NCBI GenBank assembly: GCA_019747875.1 | Contig: JAIEQI010000048.1 | Coordinates: forward strand, 1 to 64,000 | Length of the DNA stretch: 64,000 nt | Source: Candidatus Obscuribacterales bacterium | Lineage (GTDB): Bacteria > Cyanobacteriota > Vampirovibrionia > Obscuribacterales > Obscuribacteraceae | Direction: 5' to 3' | Notes under the pieces: generated by a model | Databases searched by the model: none | What the model saw: only the letters and a program-made list of their open reading frames with translations | What the model was told of the DNA's origin: nothing | Part shown: positions 52,277 through 61,098 of the stretch, piece after piece | Numbering within the stretch: the first letter of the stretch is position 1 | Layout of the letters: each line of letters begins with the position of its first letter | Made by a program: the position numbers and the translations under genes

Positions 52277-53293
52277 TCAGCGCTTCCCTAGTCCTTGCAG
52301 TTCACACTCTATACGATGATAAACTTGCAGCCCAGTTCCGGTCCACCATTGCCAATCCTTCATAAACCCGCACCAGCTATAAGGATTTGCCCTATCTTTC
52401 CGGCGCACTCCAATCTGCAGTTGGAACTCAACGGTTTGTGATCCATCTAAGTAAATCCCGTCTGGAATTCTAAAAATCCGGGTGTCCTGCAGGTGTTTCA
52501 AGAACGGATTTAGCTGTCTAAGAAATGGGGCTTGCTCGACTGGCATCGAGGGATCGGGGGAGTAATATTTGAAAACTCCGCGTTTTGCTTGAAAGCTTCC
52601 GTCCCTATTGAGCTTTATATCAATCTCCGCGCACCCGAACTCTGGCAAAGCATAGCGCCTCCATTCAGTCCATGAAGCCATTGCAACGCGATCCGCCCAG
52701 GCTTGCCACAGGCGTACATTTTGCGGAGACTCACGAAAGCCTGGAGTGTTTAGAACCTCAGGATGTGGTACCAAATACGGTGGATGGAAATTAGGATCGT
52801 CTTGGCAAATAGTCAGATCATAGGCTAAGGGGCTTTGGTCGCTCAATAAAACAGGTCCACTATGCTCCCTCGCTGCGGCGCTGAATACAGGTACAGGCGG
52901 CGGTGGCGGAATCTGGGTGCTATGTGCAAATCTTCCTTGAATTGGACCTGCATAGTTTTGTTGAACAGGATATGGAACCTGTACTGGGTTTGTAAATTGA
53001 GGTTGACTCACACCAACTTGAGGAGGCGGCATCATCTGGTTCTGTGTGGCAGATAGTCTAAATCCTGTTGCTGGATCGCATTCAGGATTCGTTGGATAGA
53101 CTGTCTGTCGACCGGAACTGTTTCCTGCGTGCTCTTGAGGAGATTGCCTCTGCGTGTCTTGCGCATTGGCACTAAGGCAAACGATAGATTGCAGTATAAG
53201 AATGGATGCCAGAAGCGGTGCCCGCGCGACTTGCCACTGCGGGCGGTGCGCCTGTAAGTCTAAGCTAGATCTGGTAATTTTGTTTCTCTTCAT
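52277..53293 (-). CDS. Exported protein with TonB-like C-terminus
   Basis: 338 aa. A basic N-terminus and a hydrophobic segment (about 25-44, ending SANAQ) form a signal peptide or anchor. A Pro/Gln-rich linker (about 45-135) is followed by a C-terminal domain: LWQAWADRVAMASWTEWRRY, EFGCAEIDIKLNRDGSF, then FLKHLQDTRIFRIPDG and a final strand FQLQIG. Helix, strand, helix, strand order resembles the TonB/TolA C-terminal domain after a Pro-rich spacer. A TonB-like role in spanning the periplasm is possible, but no ExbB/ExbD genes are near. Assignment by pattern only. Confidence 0.55.
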   Translation of the reverse strand: MKRNKITRSSLDLQAHRPQWQVARAPLLASILILQSIVCLSANAQDTQRQSPQEHAGNSSGRQTVYPTNPECDPATGFRLSATQNQMMPPPQVGVSQPQFTNPVQVPYPVQQNYAGPIQGRFAHSTQIPPPPPVPVFSAAAREHSGPVLLSDQSPLAYDLTICQDDPNFHPPYLVPHPEVLNTPGFRESPQNVRLWQAWADRVAMASWTEWRRYALPEFGCAEIDIKLNRDGSFQAKRGVFKYYSPDPSMPVEQAPFLRQLNPFLKHLQDTRIFRIPDGIYLDGSQTVEFQLQIGVRRKDRANPYSWCGFMKDWQWWTGTGLQVYHRIECELQGLGKR

Positions 53294-53407
53294 TCAAATG
53301 AGACCTGATAATGAATCTGAATCTATCTTCCACTTAAGGAGTGCGGTATCCGTGCAAAGGTACTCCGTAGTCGCCTTATAGTCATAACATAAAGTTGGCG
53401 ACTGCTC

Positions 53408-53791
53408 CTATTGTTTGGCCGGAAATCGAAATTTCTTTCCGGCGAATTGGACATGGATGGCTGTCGATGAGAATGTTGTTTTCATGTTTTGAACGCTACA
53501 TTTATCTGTTTCCATAAAGCAAGGACCCGGGGCACCGTCTATGTCCCCGATTGCCAACTGCTGCTTGCGGAATTCGACGTGGCAGCCGTAACCACATTTC
53601 TTGCAGTCATACCAGATCCATTTTTGGTTTGGCCATGAAACGCTGCAGGACCCCAAAATTTCCAAGACACGAAACGGTCTCTTACATCTGGGGCAATGTA
53701 GTGCCGGTTCCTGCTCAACCATTTTTTTCTCTGACGTCGACCTTTCAGTATAGATCTTACCCACTCGATACTTAGTAAAGATAATGGGCAT
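53408..53791 (-). CDS. Small zinc-ribbon protein
   Basis: 127 aa with CPRC (about 33-36) and CKKC (about 62-65), the four Cys of a zinc ribbon, within ALHCPRCKRPFRVLEI and YDCKKCGYGCHVEF. The tail is strand-rich. ATG at 53722 is an alternative start, giving 104 aa beginning MVEQEPALHCP. The start at 53791 lacks a ribosome site. It is divergent from the Fic gene, and one of the TATTAAAGG boxes lies in front of it, so it may be co-regulated with Fic. Function unknown. Confidence 0.55.
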   Translation of the reverse strand: MPIIFTKYRVGKIYTERSTSEKKMVEQEPALHCPRCKRPFRVLEILGSCSVSWPNQKWIWYDCKKCGYGCHVEFRKQQLAIGDIDGAPGPCFMETDKCSVQNMKTTFSSTAIHVQFAGKKFRFPAKQ

Positions 53792-53809
53792 AACTTTTAC
53801 TAGCGTGCT

Positions 53810-53877
53810 ATCGTATTAAAGGAATGGGCTTTATCTTTTAATAACAAAGACGCTATTAAAGGAACCTTTAATACGAT
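53810..53877. promoter_or_regulatory. Fic-gene operator: nested TATTAAAGG palindromes
   Basis: ATCGTATTAAAGG (53810-53822) is exactly inverted at 53865-53877 (13 bp). Additionally TATTAAAGG-AA-CCTTTAATA (53854-53873) is a palindrome with 9-bp arms. The right arm reaches into the Fic start codon (53876). Three half-sites in 68 bp between divergent genes strongly suggest binding of a dimeric regulator. Confidence 0.6.
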
Positions 53878-55042
53878 GGAAATGGACCTGAAATCAAGGC
53901 TGGGAGAGAGATTGCGCTGCTCGTTGAGTGGTGATGAGCCTTATTGGGCTTTGCTGCCGCAACCCTTGCCTCCCAGCGGTCTTCAGTTAAGCGAGCTGCA
54001 ATGGCTCGTTGAGAAAGCCAGCCAAGCGCTCGGTCGGCTCGACGGTCTTTCGACGGTGCTGCCCAACACGCAGCTATTCCTTTATATGTATGTTCGAAAG
54101 GAAGCAGTTCTTTCTTCGCAAATTGAAGGGACTGAATCCTCGTTGTCGGATCTGCTGCTCTTTGAAAGCGCCGAGGTGCCGGGCGTTCCGTTGCACGATG
54201 TTCACGAAGTTTCCAACTATGTCGCTGCGATGAACTTTGGGCTTGAAAAGCTGCGCGATGGTTTTCCTATGTCCATGCGGCTAATTAGAGAAATGCATGG
54301 CGTGCTGATGGATGGTGTTCGCGGCGGGAGCAAGTCGCCTGGCGAGTTCAGACGAACTCAAAATTGGATTGGTGGCAGTCGTCCGAATAACGCGCGCTAT
54401 GTTCCTCCGCCTCCGGATAAAGTGATGGATTGCATGAGCGATCTCGAAAAGTTTATGCATGACCAAACTGACAGATTGCCTGTGCTTGTTCGTGTCGCAC
54501 TCGTACATCATCAATTCGAAACCATCCACCCGTTCCTTGATGGGAACGGTCGCTTAGGGCGATTGCTGATCACCTTGATGCTTTGTGGCTCCGGCATTTT
54601 GTCCGCGCCGATTCTGTATCTCAGCCTTTATTTTAAGGAAAATCGACAAGAGTACTATCACCAACTCCAGCAAGTTCGCGAGACTGGAGATTGGGAGAGC
54701 TGGTTGAAGTTTTTCCTTGAAGGTGTAATTGAAGTAGCTCAACAAGCAACAGTTGCCGCAAGAGATATATTGGCTCTGGTGCAGGCGGATCGCGCGAGGA
54801 TTGCAGCCGTTGGGCGCGGCGCCGGTTCCGCCATGCAAGTTTTTAATTACTTGGAGAAAAAGCCCCTGGCTCTGATACCAGAAATGGTGGCAGCTTTGAA
54901 GCTAACAACTCCCACTGTCACTGCTGCTCTCCAAAACTTAATCCGCCTCGAAATTGTTCAAGAGGTTACTGGAAAACAGCGCGGGCGAATCTTCGTCTAT
55001 CAAGGTTACATGAGCGTCCTAGAACGCGGCATTGTCAATTGA
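53876..55042 (+). CDS. Fic family protein with C-terminal winged helix
   Basis: 388 aa. The Fic active-site loop HPFLDGNGRLGR (218-229) matches H-x-F-x-[DE]-G-N-G-R-x-x-R in full. The inhibitory helix SSQIEGTESS (80-89) carries S-x-x-x-E-G, the class II arrangement in which Glu84 would block ATP binding until relieved. A Fic_N region precedes it. The last 85 residues form a helix-turn-helix (LALIPEMVAALKLTTPTVTA), so the protein may bind DNA and control its own gene. AMP transfer to an unknown target is the expected chemistry. The palindromic operator overlaps its start. It ends overlapping a convergent TPR gene by 8 bp. Confidence 0.9.
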   Translation: MEMDLKSRLGERLRCSLSGDEPYWALLPQPLPPSGLQLSELQWLVEKASQALGRLDGLSTVLPNTQLFLYMYVRKEAVLSSQIEGTESSLSDLLLFESAEVPGVPLHDVHEVSNYVAAMNFGLEKLRDGFPMSMRLIREMHGVLMDGVRGGSKSPGEFRRTQNWIGGSRPNNARYVPPPPDKVMDCMSDLEKFMHDQTDRLPVLVRVALVHHQFETIHPFLDGNGRLGRLLITLMLCGSGILSAPILYLSLYFKENRQEYYHQLQQVRETGDWESWLKFFLEGVIEVAQQATVAARDILALVQADRARIAAVGRGAGSAMQVFNYLEKKPLALIPEMVAALKLTTPTVTAALQNLIRLEIVQEVTGKQRGRIFVYQGYMSVLERGIVN

Positions 55043-56261
55043 GCTCGGAGCCGCGTTCCTTGCGCTTGAGCTGAAGGAGTGCGTTTAGCGTTAATTTTAA
55101 CTCTTCATCGAGCGGGTATTGTTGGAGCGATAAGGATAATTCTACGATTGCTTCATCGACGTGCGCTGTTTTGGAGAGTTCCATTGCAAGTGCGCGCTGG
55201 ATTCTTGAGTTTTTAGGCTGAAGGGTACGCGAGATTTTGTATTCTTTTACTGCCATCTCGTGATTGCCTTGTTTTATGTAGACATGGGCCAGAGCGTTGT
55301 GTGCGTCGACATCATTTGGTGCTAGCGTTACGCCTCTCTTCGCATATGCAAGCGCTTCTGGCAGTTTATCTTGATTCAGAAGAACCCAAGATAGCACCAT
55401 AGCCGCGTCCGCATATTTTGGATCAAGTTCAAGTGTCTTTTGTAAATTGGTTTCGGCTTCCACCCAACGTTTGAGTGAGGCCAAGGCTTGACCATAACGG
55501 AAGTAGACGTAGGCATCCTGTGGTGCCAATTCGATAGCCGTTTGGAACTCCGTTAGACTTTGTTCTGTTCGGTCCTGCATTAACAGTGTGTTGGCTAAAA
55601 TAGTGTGCGCAAGTGGCAGTTTCGGATCTGTTTGAATTGCACTGTTGCATTCCGATGTTGCACGCCAGAGAGTGCCTTGCATGCGATAGCACTCGCCAAT
55701 AAGGGCTTGTGCTGCAGCCATTGCCGGATTTGCTTTCAGCGCGGCAGTATATTCATCAATAGCTTCACTATACTGCCCTCTCAGGCGAAGTGTTTGCGCG
55801 AGCATGAAATGCGAATCGGCGGATGCTGGATTAAGGTTCAACGCTTCGGTAAATTCTTTCCCGGCCTCTACGAAATCGAGAAGCGCGATTAGCGCTGCAC
55901 CGCGTAAATAGTGCGAGACTGCGTTCTGTGGAAATGCTTTTACGGCGGCTCCGCTTTCAATGAACGCATTCATAAAATCATTGCGATATAGGTAGTCGAA
56001 CGTGCGAGCAATGAAAGCGGTCATTTCCTTATTAGCAGCAGATTTCTCCAGCACCGGCTGTGGTATCAGTCCGACTATGGAGCAACATGATTTCTTTTGC
56101 AGATGAATCGGGACAGGTTCGGACGAAATGCGTCCTGCTATAAAGCCAAGGTCGTTGTCCTCGTTCCACGTAGCCGCAGCCGTAGGCAGGAGGGCTTGCA
56201 CTCCTATTAATGAGATGACGGCAAAGGCGATTAGAGCTAAGAAGGGAACGGGCTTCGACAT
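55035..56261 (-). CDS. TPR-repeat protein, exported or membrane-anchored
   Basis: 408 aa. An N-terminal hydrophobic segment (about 6-30, FLALIAFAVISLIGVQALL) acts as signal or anchor. From about residue 85, eight or more TPR units are seen, for example AVSHYLRGAALIALLDFVEA, ADSHFMLAQTLRLRGQYSEA and AYVYFRYGQALASLKRWVEA, each with the usual Gly/Ala and Pro positions. No catalytic domain. It is likely a protein-interaction scaffold on the outer face of the inner membrane. Tail-to-tail with the Fic gene with overlapping stops. Confidence 0.85.
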   Translation of the reverse strand: MSKPVPFLALIAFAVISLIGVQALLPTAAATWNEDNDLGFIAGRISSEPVPIHLQKKSCCSIVGLIPQPVLEKSAANKEMTAFIARTFDYLYRNDFMNAFIESGAAVKAFPQNAVSHYLRGAALIALLDFVEAGKEFTEALNLNPASADSHFMLAQTLRLRGQYSEAIDEYTAALKANPAMAAAQALIGECYRMQGTLWRATSECNSAIQTDPKLPLAHTILANTLLMQDRTEQSLTEFQTAIELAPQDAYVYFRYGQALASLKRWVEAETNLQKTLELDPKYADAAMVLSWVLLNQDKLPEALAYAKRGVTLAPNDVDAHNALAHVYIKQGNHEMAVKEYKISRTLQPKNSRIQRALAMELSKTAHVDEAIVELSLSLQQYPLDEELKLTLNALLQLKRKERGSELN

Positions 56262-56318
56262 GATGCTATGGTAACAGCAAATCTGAGGAGCTGCTTTGAG
56301 TTCTTTGTAATATGCGCT

Positions 56319-57032
56319 CTAGACATCGCCTGAGAACAACACTAACATTTCTTGCTCGGCGGCTTTGCGGTAAAACTCTTGAATGTAGGGAATGCAGCTC
56401 CAGTGATAGTTGAAATCATCATCGTCATGAGTGAAGCGACTCATAAAGTCTGGCTCCGCCAACCATAGGTATCTAGAACGGAACCAATCTTCCGTGACCC
56501 AGCTCAGGTGTTCAGCCACTTCATGAACTTTGGGCAGATCTACCAGTCGAATGACCAGATCATCTACGTCCAAGTCTGTTCCTCCCAAGATGCAATGGCT
56601 GAGCGGTTGGTCTCCTGTTGGATCATCGAATTCTTGTGTGCCTGACAAGCAGCGGTGGATGCCATCCCACGCCTTATCCAGATGCAAGCTTGTCTTGTAC
56701 TTTTTCGTTAGCGCAGTGTGGGCTCGGCGCACTGCATTAGCTTGCTTTTCTTCTTTGTCTTCCAGGGACTCTTCAAGATCGAAAATCTTGCTGTCCCAAT
56801 CCATTCTTTTCGATGTGAGTTTGTAATGCTCTGAATCGTAATATCCGAGTTCTGATCTGTCGGGTTCTGGACCCAGGATGGCTATCTTATCATCAGCGTC
56901 TTTGATCTTCAGGTTCAATTCATCGATTTTCTGCCGCTTCACTCTTATGGCGTCGCCGTGTTTGTTGAATGCTTGACTAAGCTTCTCTGCGTCCTCAGTA
57001 GCTATAGCAAATAGCTCTCCACGTCCACTCAC
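56319..57032 (-). CDS. DUF1877-like protein with N-terminal coiled coil
   Basis: 237 aa from the GTG at 57032, with AGGAGG 8 nt upstream. Residues 15-110 are charged and helical, probably a coiled coil. The C-terminal part matches DUF1877 (YfbM-like): LDKAWDGIHRCLSG, PLSHCILGGTDL, a VRL-DLPKVHEVAEHL stretch, and the ending YIQEFYRKAAEQEMLVLFS. DUF1877 proteins are small and of unknown function; here the usual N-terminal strand is replaced by the coil. Stands alone. Confidence 0.75.
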   Translation of the reverse strand: MSGRGELFAIATEDAEKLSQAFNKHGDAIRVKRQKIDELNLKIKDADDKIAILGPEPDRSELGYYDSEHYKLTSKRMDWDSKIFDLEESLEDKEEKQANAVRRAHTALTKKYKTSLHLDKAWDGIHRCLSGTQEFDDPTGDQPLSHCILGGTDLDVDDLVIRLVDLPKVHEVAEHLSWVTEDWFRSRYLWLAEPDFMSRFTHDDDDFNYHWSCIPYIQEFYRKAAEQEMLVLFSGDV

Positions 57033-57148
57033 CCTAAGTCCTCCTTTTTTCTCTAAATTTTAGTGGTCTTGAGTGCACCAGTCTAGCTGCTTGGGAATAA
57101 GTCTACTAGCATTCGCACAGGCAAACAGTTCCGCAACTTCCGTCTTTG

Positions 57149-59500
57149 CTAGTCATTGTGGTGGTGTTTCCAGTCCTTGTAATCTTGCATTGTGCTCTTG
57201 CTCATTGTGCGCGCAGCATCCACAAGCCAGTTCGGATCGCGTTTTGCTAGGTCCTTCAAAATAGCGGGGGCACCATTTTTGGTGCTCATGTGAATGTTAG
57301 CTGTTTCGTAACCCATAAGCCAGAGAACGCGTGATTCATCTGCGACCTTGCTCACATGAGCAAGATCAATCTTCGTGTGTTCTGGCCCCAGTCTGCGGAC
57401 AACGTATCCGTCCGTGATTCTGAGCAACGGGTCAGGCGACCGCGGACCACCTTTTGCAGTGAACATGTAAAAACTCAATCCGTCCCGACCGGATAGAAAA
57501 TGATCTGCTGATGGCAAAAATGCCTTTGCTTCAGCTGCGTAAGTTTGTCCTTTGTACTCCTGTATGGCGACGAAACGCTCGCGGCCAAGACTGCCTACGC
57601 CGGCCTGGCGCTGACCAAAAGCAATCGGATAATCTCGGAGCGGCAATGCTGTTTCCAACGCGATTCTGGCATCTTTCGGAAGGTCTTTGGCTTTGACAGG
57701 TTCAATTTCTGTCTCGAGCTTCTTCCAATAATGCTTTGAACTTTCGGCTTGTTCTGCTGCCAAGCGTCTTAACTCCGGATGCTGACCGAGCGAAATTGTG
57801 CCGCCTCGTTCTTTTAACGAAGTAGTATAGCCGTCAAGGACGGCTTTTACTGTGGCTCGCATTCCAAGTTCTAAGCCACCTTCATTTTTTAGCATCTTCG
57901 CACTGGTTACAAGACGCACCAAGTCATTCGTGTAAGGTCGAAAGCCGGCTTCATCGAAGTCGTTTACACCCCAGACTTGCCGACGGATACTGTCTCGCCA
58001 AGTGCTGAATTGAGAGACGTGCAAATCGCCTACCGATTTGACTAGTGGGGCTTTCGCCAGCTCAGGAAGCTCGGCCGGGAAGGTTTCAGCCCAACGATAG
58101 TAGGTGCCTCTCAAAAACTTGAATGGATCGCTGGCCATCTCGGCGTGTTTACTAGCGAGATCTTTTCGAACCACATCAATATGATCGTCCATCCAGGCTT
58201 CATATTTTTTTGTTGCCTTGACGATGCTTCGAAGTCCCCCATATTCCATGTCGGGACGAAACTCTGGGTTATCTCGAAACTTCAGCCACTCAGCTTTCCA
58301 AATGTCGCCGTATGTTTTGCCGCCAGTGGCAGTTTCCCTGCCAATAGTATCTAGTTGGCTTGCATTGCGTCCTGTTTGTTCCTTCGTTGCATTGATTCTG
58401 TTCTCGACGCTGCGTGCGGCGACTTCAATATTCGCACGCAAGACCATGAATGCTTCTTCTGCAGCCGCAGGGTTTGTCTTTGCTAGTTTTGCTATCTCCC
58501 TGTAGTGTGGTTCTGAAAATCTTGCCAAGCTCAAATGGCTAAGCTCGTGAGCCAACCTTCCCGGGCTGTCATTCTTTGCGATCACCACCGCGTTGTCTTT
58601 AATCCTGGCATGCGCATCCGCTGAGCCTGCTTCCACTCTTTTCACTCGAGCCAGTGGATTCTCGTGCGCTAACTCTTGAAGCGCTGGCTGCGAAAGCTTC
58701 TGTTGTTTTAACTCGCGTTCAACAGGTAAGCCTCGGCCTGAAGGACGTGCATCATATACATCGATGATCTTGTTTGCGCCCTCGCGCACCACAGGTAGTG
58801 CAAAATTAACGAAGCCTCCTTGCGCCATCGCTTGCAATCGCTCGTCCCAGCTAGCAGCATGCTTGTTCCCTTGCAGTTGTCCGACAAGATTTGTCGCTTC
58901 GTATGCTCCCAATCCACCTGCGGCACCGACTGCAAACCTTCCGATGCCTGTGCCCAAAGCTGACGCCGCTGAATTATTCAGTACCGCTACATTCTTAATC
59001 GCGGACTCTGCGAGCAGTCCAGAGCTTCGCGACAGAAGTGCATTGCCACCAGCAAATGCAGCGAATCCTGCCATCGTTCCTGAAGCATTTGCCAATCGAC
59101 TTTGCCCATCTGCTGGCTTTTGCGCAAAAGTGTAGATACCAGCGCCTGCAACCTGCGCAAGCGTTTCATTTGTGATCGCTCTTGCGGCTGCGCCTTGCAA
59201 TCCGAGGCTTTCACCTGCGGCGCGCAAACCCAAACCTGTGGCTTTGCCTGCAATCACAAACGGCACGATCGCACCGGCGGCCGTCGATAGCGCTTGCACA
59301 CTCCAATCCACGCTGAATGTTTCTGCGGGACGGACATTGTAAGTGCCAATTGCATTGCTGGCGAATGTATCGTGAATTTGAATTAGACCGGTACCGTTGG
59401 CAAATGGCTGCCAGACATTCTCAGCGAGCCATTTGTTGCTCGTCTCATTTGACGCAGGTGCCTGCAAAAGTTCTTGTGAGGTAAATTCCCTCGATGTCAT
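57149..59500 (-). CDS. DUF2252 protein with added N-terminal HExxH region
   Basis: 783 aa, about 350 longer than a normal DUF2252 protein. C-terminal DUF2252 (about 435-780): PFKFLRGTYYRW (459-470), VGDLHVSQF (490-498), NDFDEA (513-518) and DLVRL (526-530), the family's conserved acidic and His residues. The N-terminal 240 residues have Gly/Ala-rich hydrophobic helices (GAIVPFVIAGKATGLGLRAA). Around 318-322 lies HELSH, an HExxH in the context RLAHELSHLSLARF typical of zinc metallopeptidases; a third ligand is not obvious. No signal peptide. Function unknown. Confidence 0.75.
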   Translation of the reverse strand: MTSREFTSQELLQAPASNETSNKWLAENVWQPFANGTGLIQIHDTFASNAIGTYNVRPAETFSVDWSVQALSTAAGAIVPFVIAGKATGLGLRAAGESLGLQGAAARAITNETLAQVAGAGIYTFAQKPADGQSRLANASGTMAGFAAFAGGNALLSRSSGLLAESAIKNVAVLNNSAASALGTGIGRFAVGAAGGLGAYEATNLVGQLQGNKHAASWDERLQAMAQGGFVNFALPVVREGANKIIDVYDARPSGRGLPVERELKQQKLSQPALQELAHENPLARVKRVEAGSADAHARIKDNAVVIAKNDSPGRLAHELSHLSLARFSEPHYREIAKLAKTNPAAAEEAFMVLRANIEVAARSVENRINATKEQTGRNASQLDTIGRETATGGKTYGDIWKAEWLKFRDNPEFRPDMEYGGLRSIVKATKKYEAWMDDHIDVVRKDLASKHAEMASDPFKFLRGTYYRWAETFPAELPELAKAPLVKSVGDLHVSQFSTWRDSIRRQVWGVNDFDEAGFRPYTNDLVRLVTSAKMLKNEGGLELGMRATVKAVLDGYTTSLKERGGTISLGQHPELRRLAAEQAESSKHYWKKLETEIEPVKAKDLPKDARIALETALPLRDYPIAFGQRQAGVGSLGRERFVAIQEYKGQTYAAEAKAFLPSADHFLSGRDGLSFYMFTAKGGPRSPDPLLRITDGYVVRRLGPEHTKIDLAHVSKVADESRVLWLMGYETANIHMSTKNGAPAILKDLAKRDPNWLVDAARTMSKSTMQDYKDWKHHHND

Positions 59501-59810
59501 CGCCCAGCTCGAATGTTAGTCGCCCACAACGATTGTCGGGCATTTAATCCCCGGCATAAATGGGGAATTTACGTTCAGGCAGCGACGCGCACTTTGCTAT
59601 TCGTAGAATCCGCATTTTGTTAGCAAAAAGACTTGCTCTGGTAGATCGGAGTCGGCAATATGCCGACGTTTGCCTGGATCGATTGAGCACAAACGATACC
59701 GTGAGGCTATGGGCGGACGGGACGTCCGTGCTCCATACCAGCTGCAACGCGCTTCGTTCTCTGTTCGGGTATCTCGCTGCGCTAAGCACCGATTGAATGC
59801 GGACGTCCCG
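59501..59810. other. Intergenic region with repeats and a hairpin
   Basis: 310 bp without a gene. GTCGGCA-ATA-TGCCGAC (59651-59667) is a 7-bp hairpin, and 59707-59755 is a dispersed repeat copy. GCGGACGTCCCGT (59799-59811) directly abuts the stop codon of the thioredoxin gene. Confidence 0.5.
59707..59755 (-). repeat. Dispersed copy of the REP-like repeat
   Basis: The complement of this stretch reads CGAAGCGCGTTGCAGCTGGT, then ATGGAGCACGGACGTCCCGT and CCGCCCATAG. It is the same family as the 47421-47895 nest, closest to the short form at 47706-47739, in the opposite orientation and 12 kb away. Confidence 0.8.
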
Positions 59811-60989
59811 TTATTTTGTTGCTGCTTTGGGTTGGGGCGTCGTTGCCGCGGCTCGTGCCTGCCTCATGCCCTTAGCCATATTAGCCAGTGCTTCGCGCAT
59901 ACCATCGCTGTTGTCCAGGCGGAGGCATTCATCAGCAATCTTCTGTGCTTCAGTTTCCATGTTCGCGCCGATGTATGCTCCGTAAAGCAACATGACCATG
60001 CTTGGGAAAGGATCGAAATCCTTTGCGAATTCAGTGTCTGGGCGCGGCTTCTTCATATCCTGAGCTGCTTTGTAAATCTCGCTGAGTTTGGCAAGCGGGT
60101 CTGGGTACAAATACTTGGCCGCATCCGTCCAGCGACTGGCAGAAAAGAGCGCAGGCTCTAACAACAAAGTGTTCTTCTTAATGGTATCGCGCTGAGTGGC
60201 ATCAAGCTTTGCTTTGTCGAACCAGGCCAAGGTGCGAGGGTTGTCGTCTAGTATGCCGTTAAGCAGAATCCAATCATGTCGATTGTTATTTTTCTCGGCA
60301 GCGTCTCGCATTTCTGTAAGCTTCGGCTTGGCGTTTGGGACGAGTTTGCTTAAGCGCCTCAGCTCCGCTGGCACCACTCCAATACGCAGCTCTTTCAGAC
60401 CATCTGCCTCTGACTTTATATTGTTCCAAAGCCAGACGTATTCTTCGAACGACTCCGCATTCTTTCCCGCCTGTTCAAGCTGGCTCGCATTGGCATAATG
60501 AGACCAAACATCTGCCCCGCCACCGGATTCCATTTCTTTTTCCAATTGCGCAGCCGTCTTGCCGCTCTTTGCGCCTTCCAGCCACTGCATCATTTCAGAA
60601 GCACTGAGGTAACCATCTTGCCGTCCGAACTCCTTATCTCCAGTCTGGGGCGTGAACAAAACTATTGTCGGCATTCCTGTCACGTGAAATGCGCCTGCAA
60701 TCTTCTCTTCTTTGTCCACGTCAACTTGGACTGCGATCGCGTTTTCTTTGATCCACGACTTCACGGCTTGATCGACCCAAGTTGTTGATTCCATCTTTTG
60801 ACATGGCGGGCACCATGAAGCGGTGAAATCTATGATCAAAAACTTACCATCTTTTTGCGCTTGCTGTTTTGCTTGCGCCACTGAATACTCGGAGAACACT
60901 TCTGCATGCGACCAGGCTGCGGCGGTACAAGACAACGAGACAGCGCCAAAAAGCAACAGCGTTCGCCCGAAGTTCCTAATTATTGACAT
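59811..60989 (-). CDS. Periplasmic thioredoxin-like protein
   Basis: 392 aa. Signal peptide (about 1-28, ending AAAWSHA). The thioredoxin fold at about 32-140 has the active site WCPPC (C60, C63), FLIIDFTASW before it and the cis-Pro loop VTGMPTIVLF. The remaining 250 residues are helical with TPR-like character (DVWSHYANASQLEQAGKNAE) and no second active site. The ATG has GGGGAAG upstream. It resembles the C-terminal domain of DsbD and could be reduced by the DsbD at 48041. The stop codon directly follows a repeat fragment (59799-59811), so the extreme C-terminus (TPQPKAATK) may be recent. Confidence 0.85.
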   Translation of the reverse strand: MSIIRNFGRTLLLFGAVSLSCTAAAWSHAEVFSEYSVAQAKQQAQKDGKFLIIDFTASWCPPCQKMESTTWVDQAVKSWIKENAIAVQVDVDKEEKIAGAFHVTGMPTIVLFTPQTGDKEFGRQDGYLSASEMMQWLEGAKSGKTAAQLEKEMESGGGADVWSHYANASQLEQAGKNAESFEEYVWLWNNIKSEADGLKELRIGVVPAELRRLSKLVPNAKPKLTEMRDAAEKNNNRHDWILLNGILDDNPRTLAWFDKAKLDATQRDTIKKNTLLLEPALFSASRWTDAAKYLYPDPLAKLSEIYKAAQDMKKPRPDTEFAKDFDPFPSMVMLLYGAYIGANMETEAQKIADECLRLDNSDGMREALANMAKGMRQARAAATTPQPKAATK

Positions 60990-61098
60990 ATTCTTCCCCG
61001 ATGCTTCGGACCACTCTACTTTCCTTTTCCAGAAATTAGGGTTAGGCGCTATTAGACCGTTGCAATATACCCATTGCTAGCCTTTCTGCTGGATCGAC

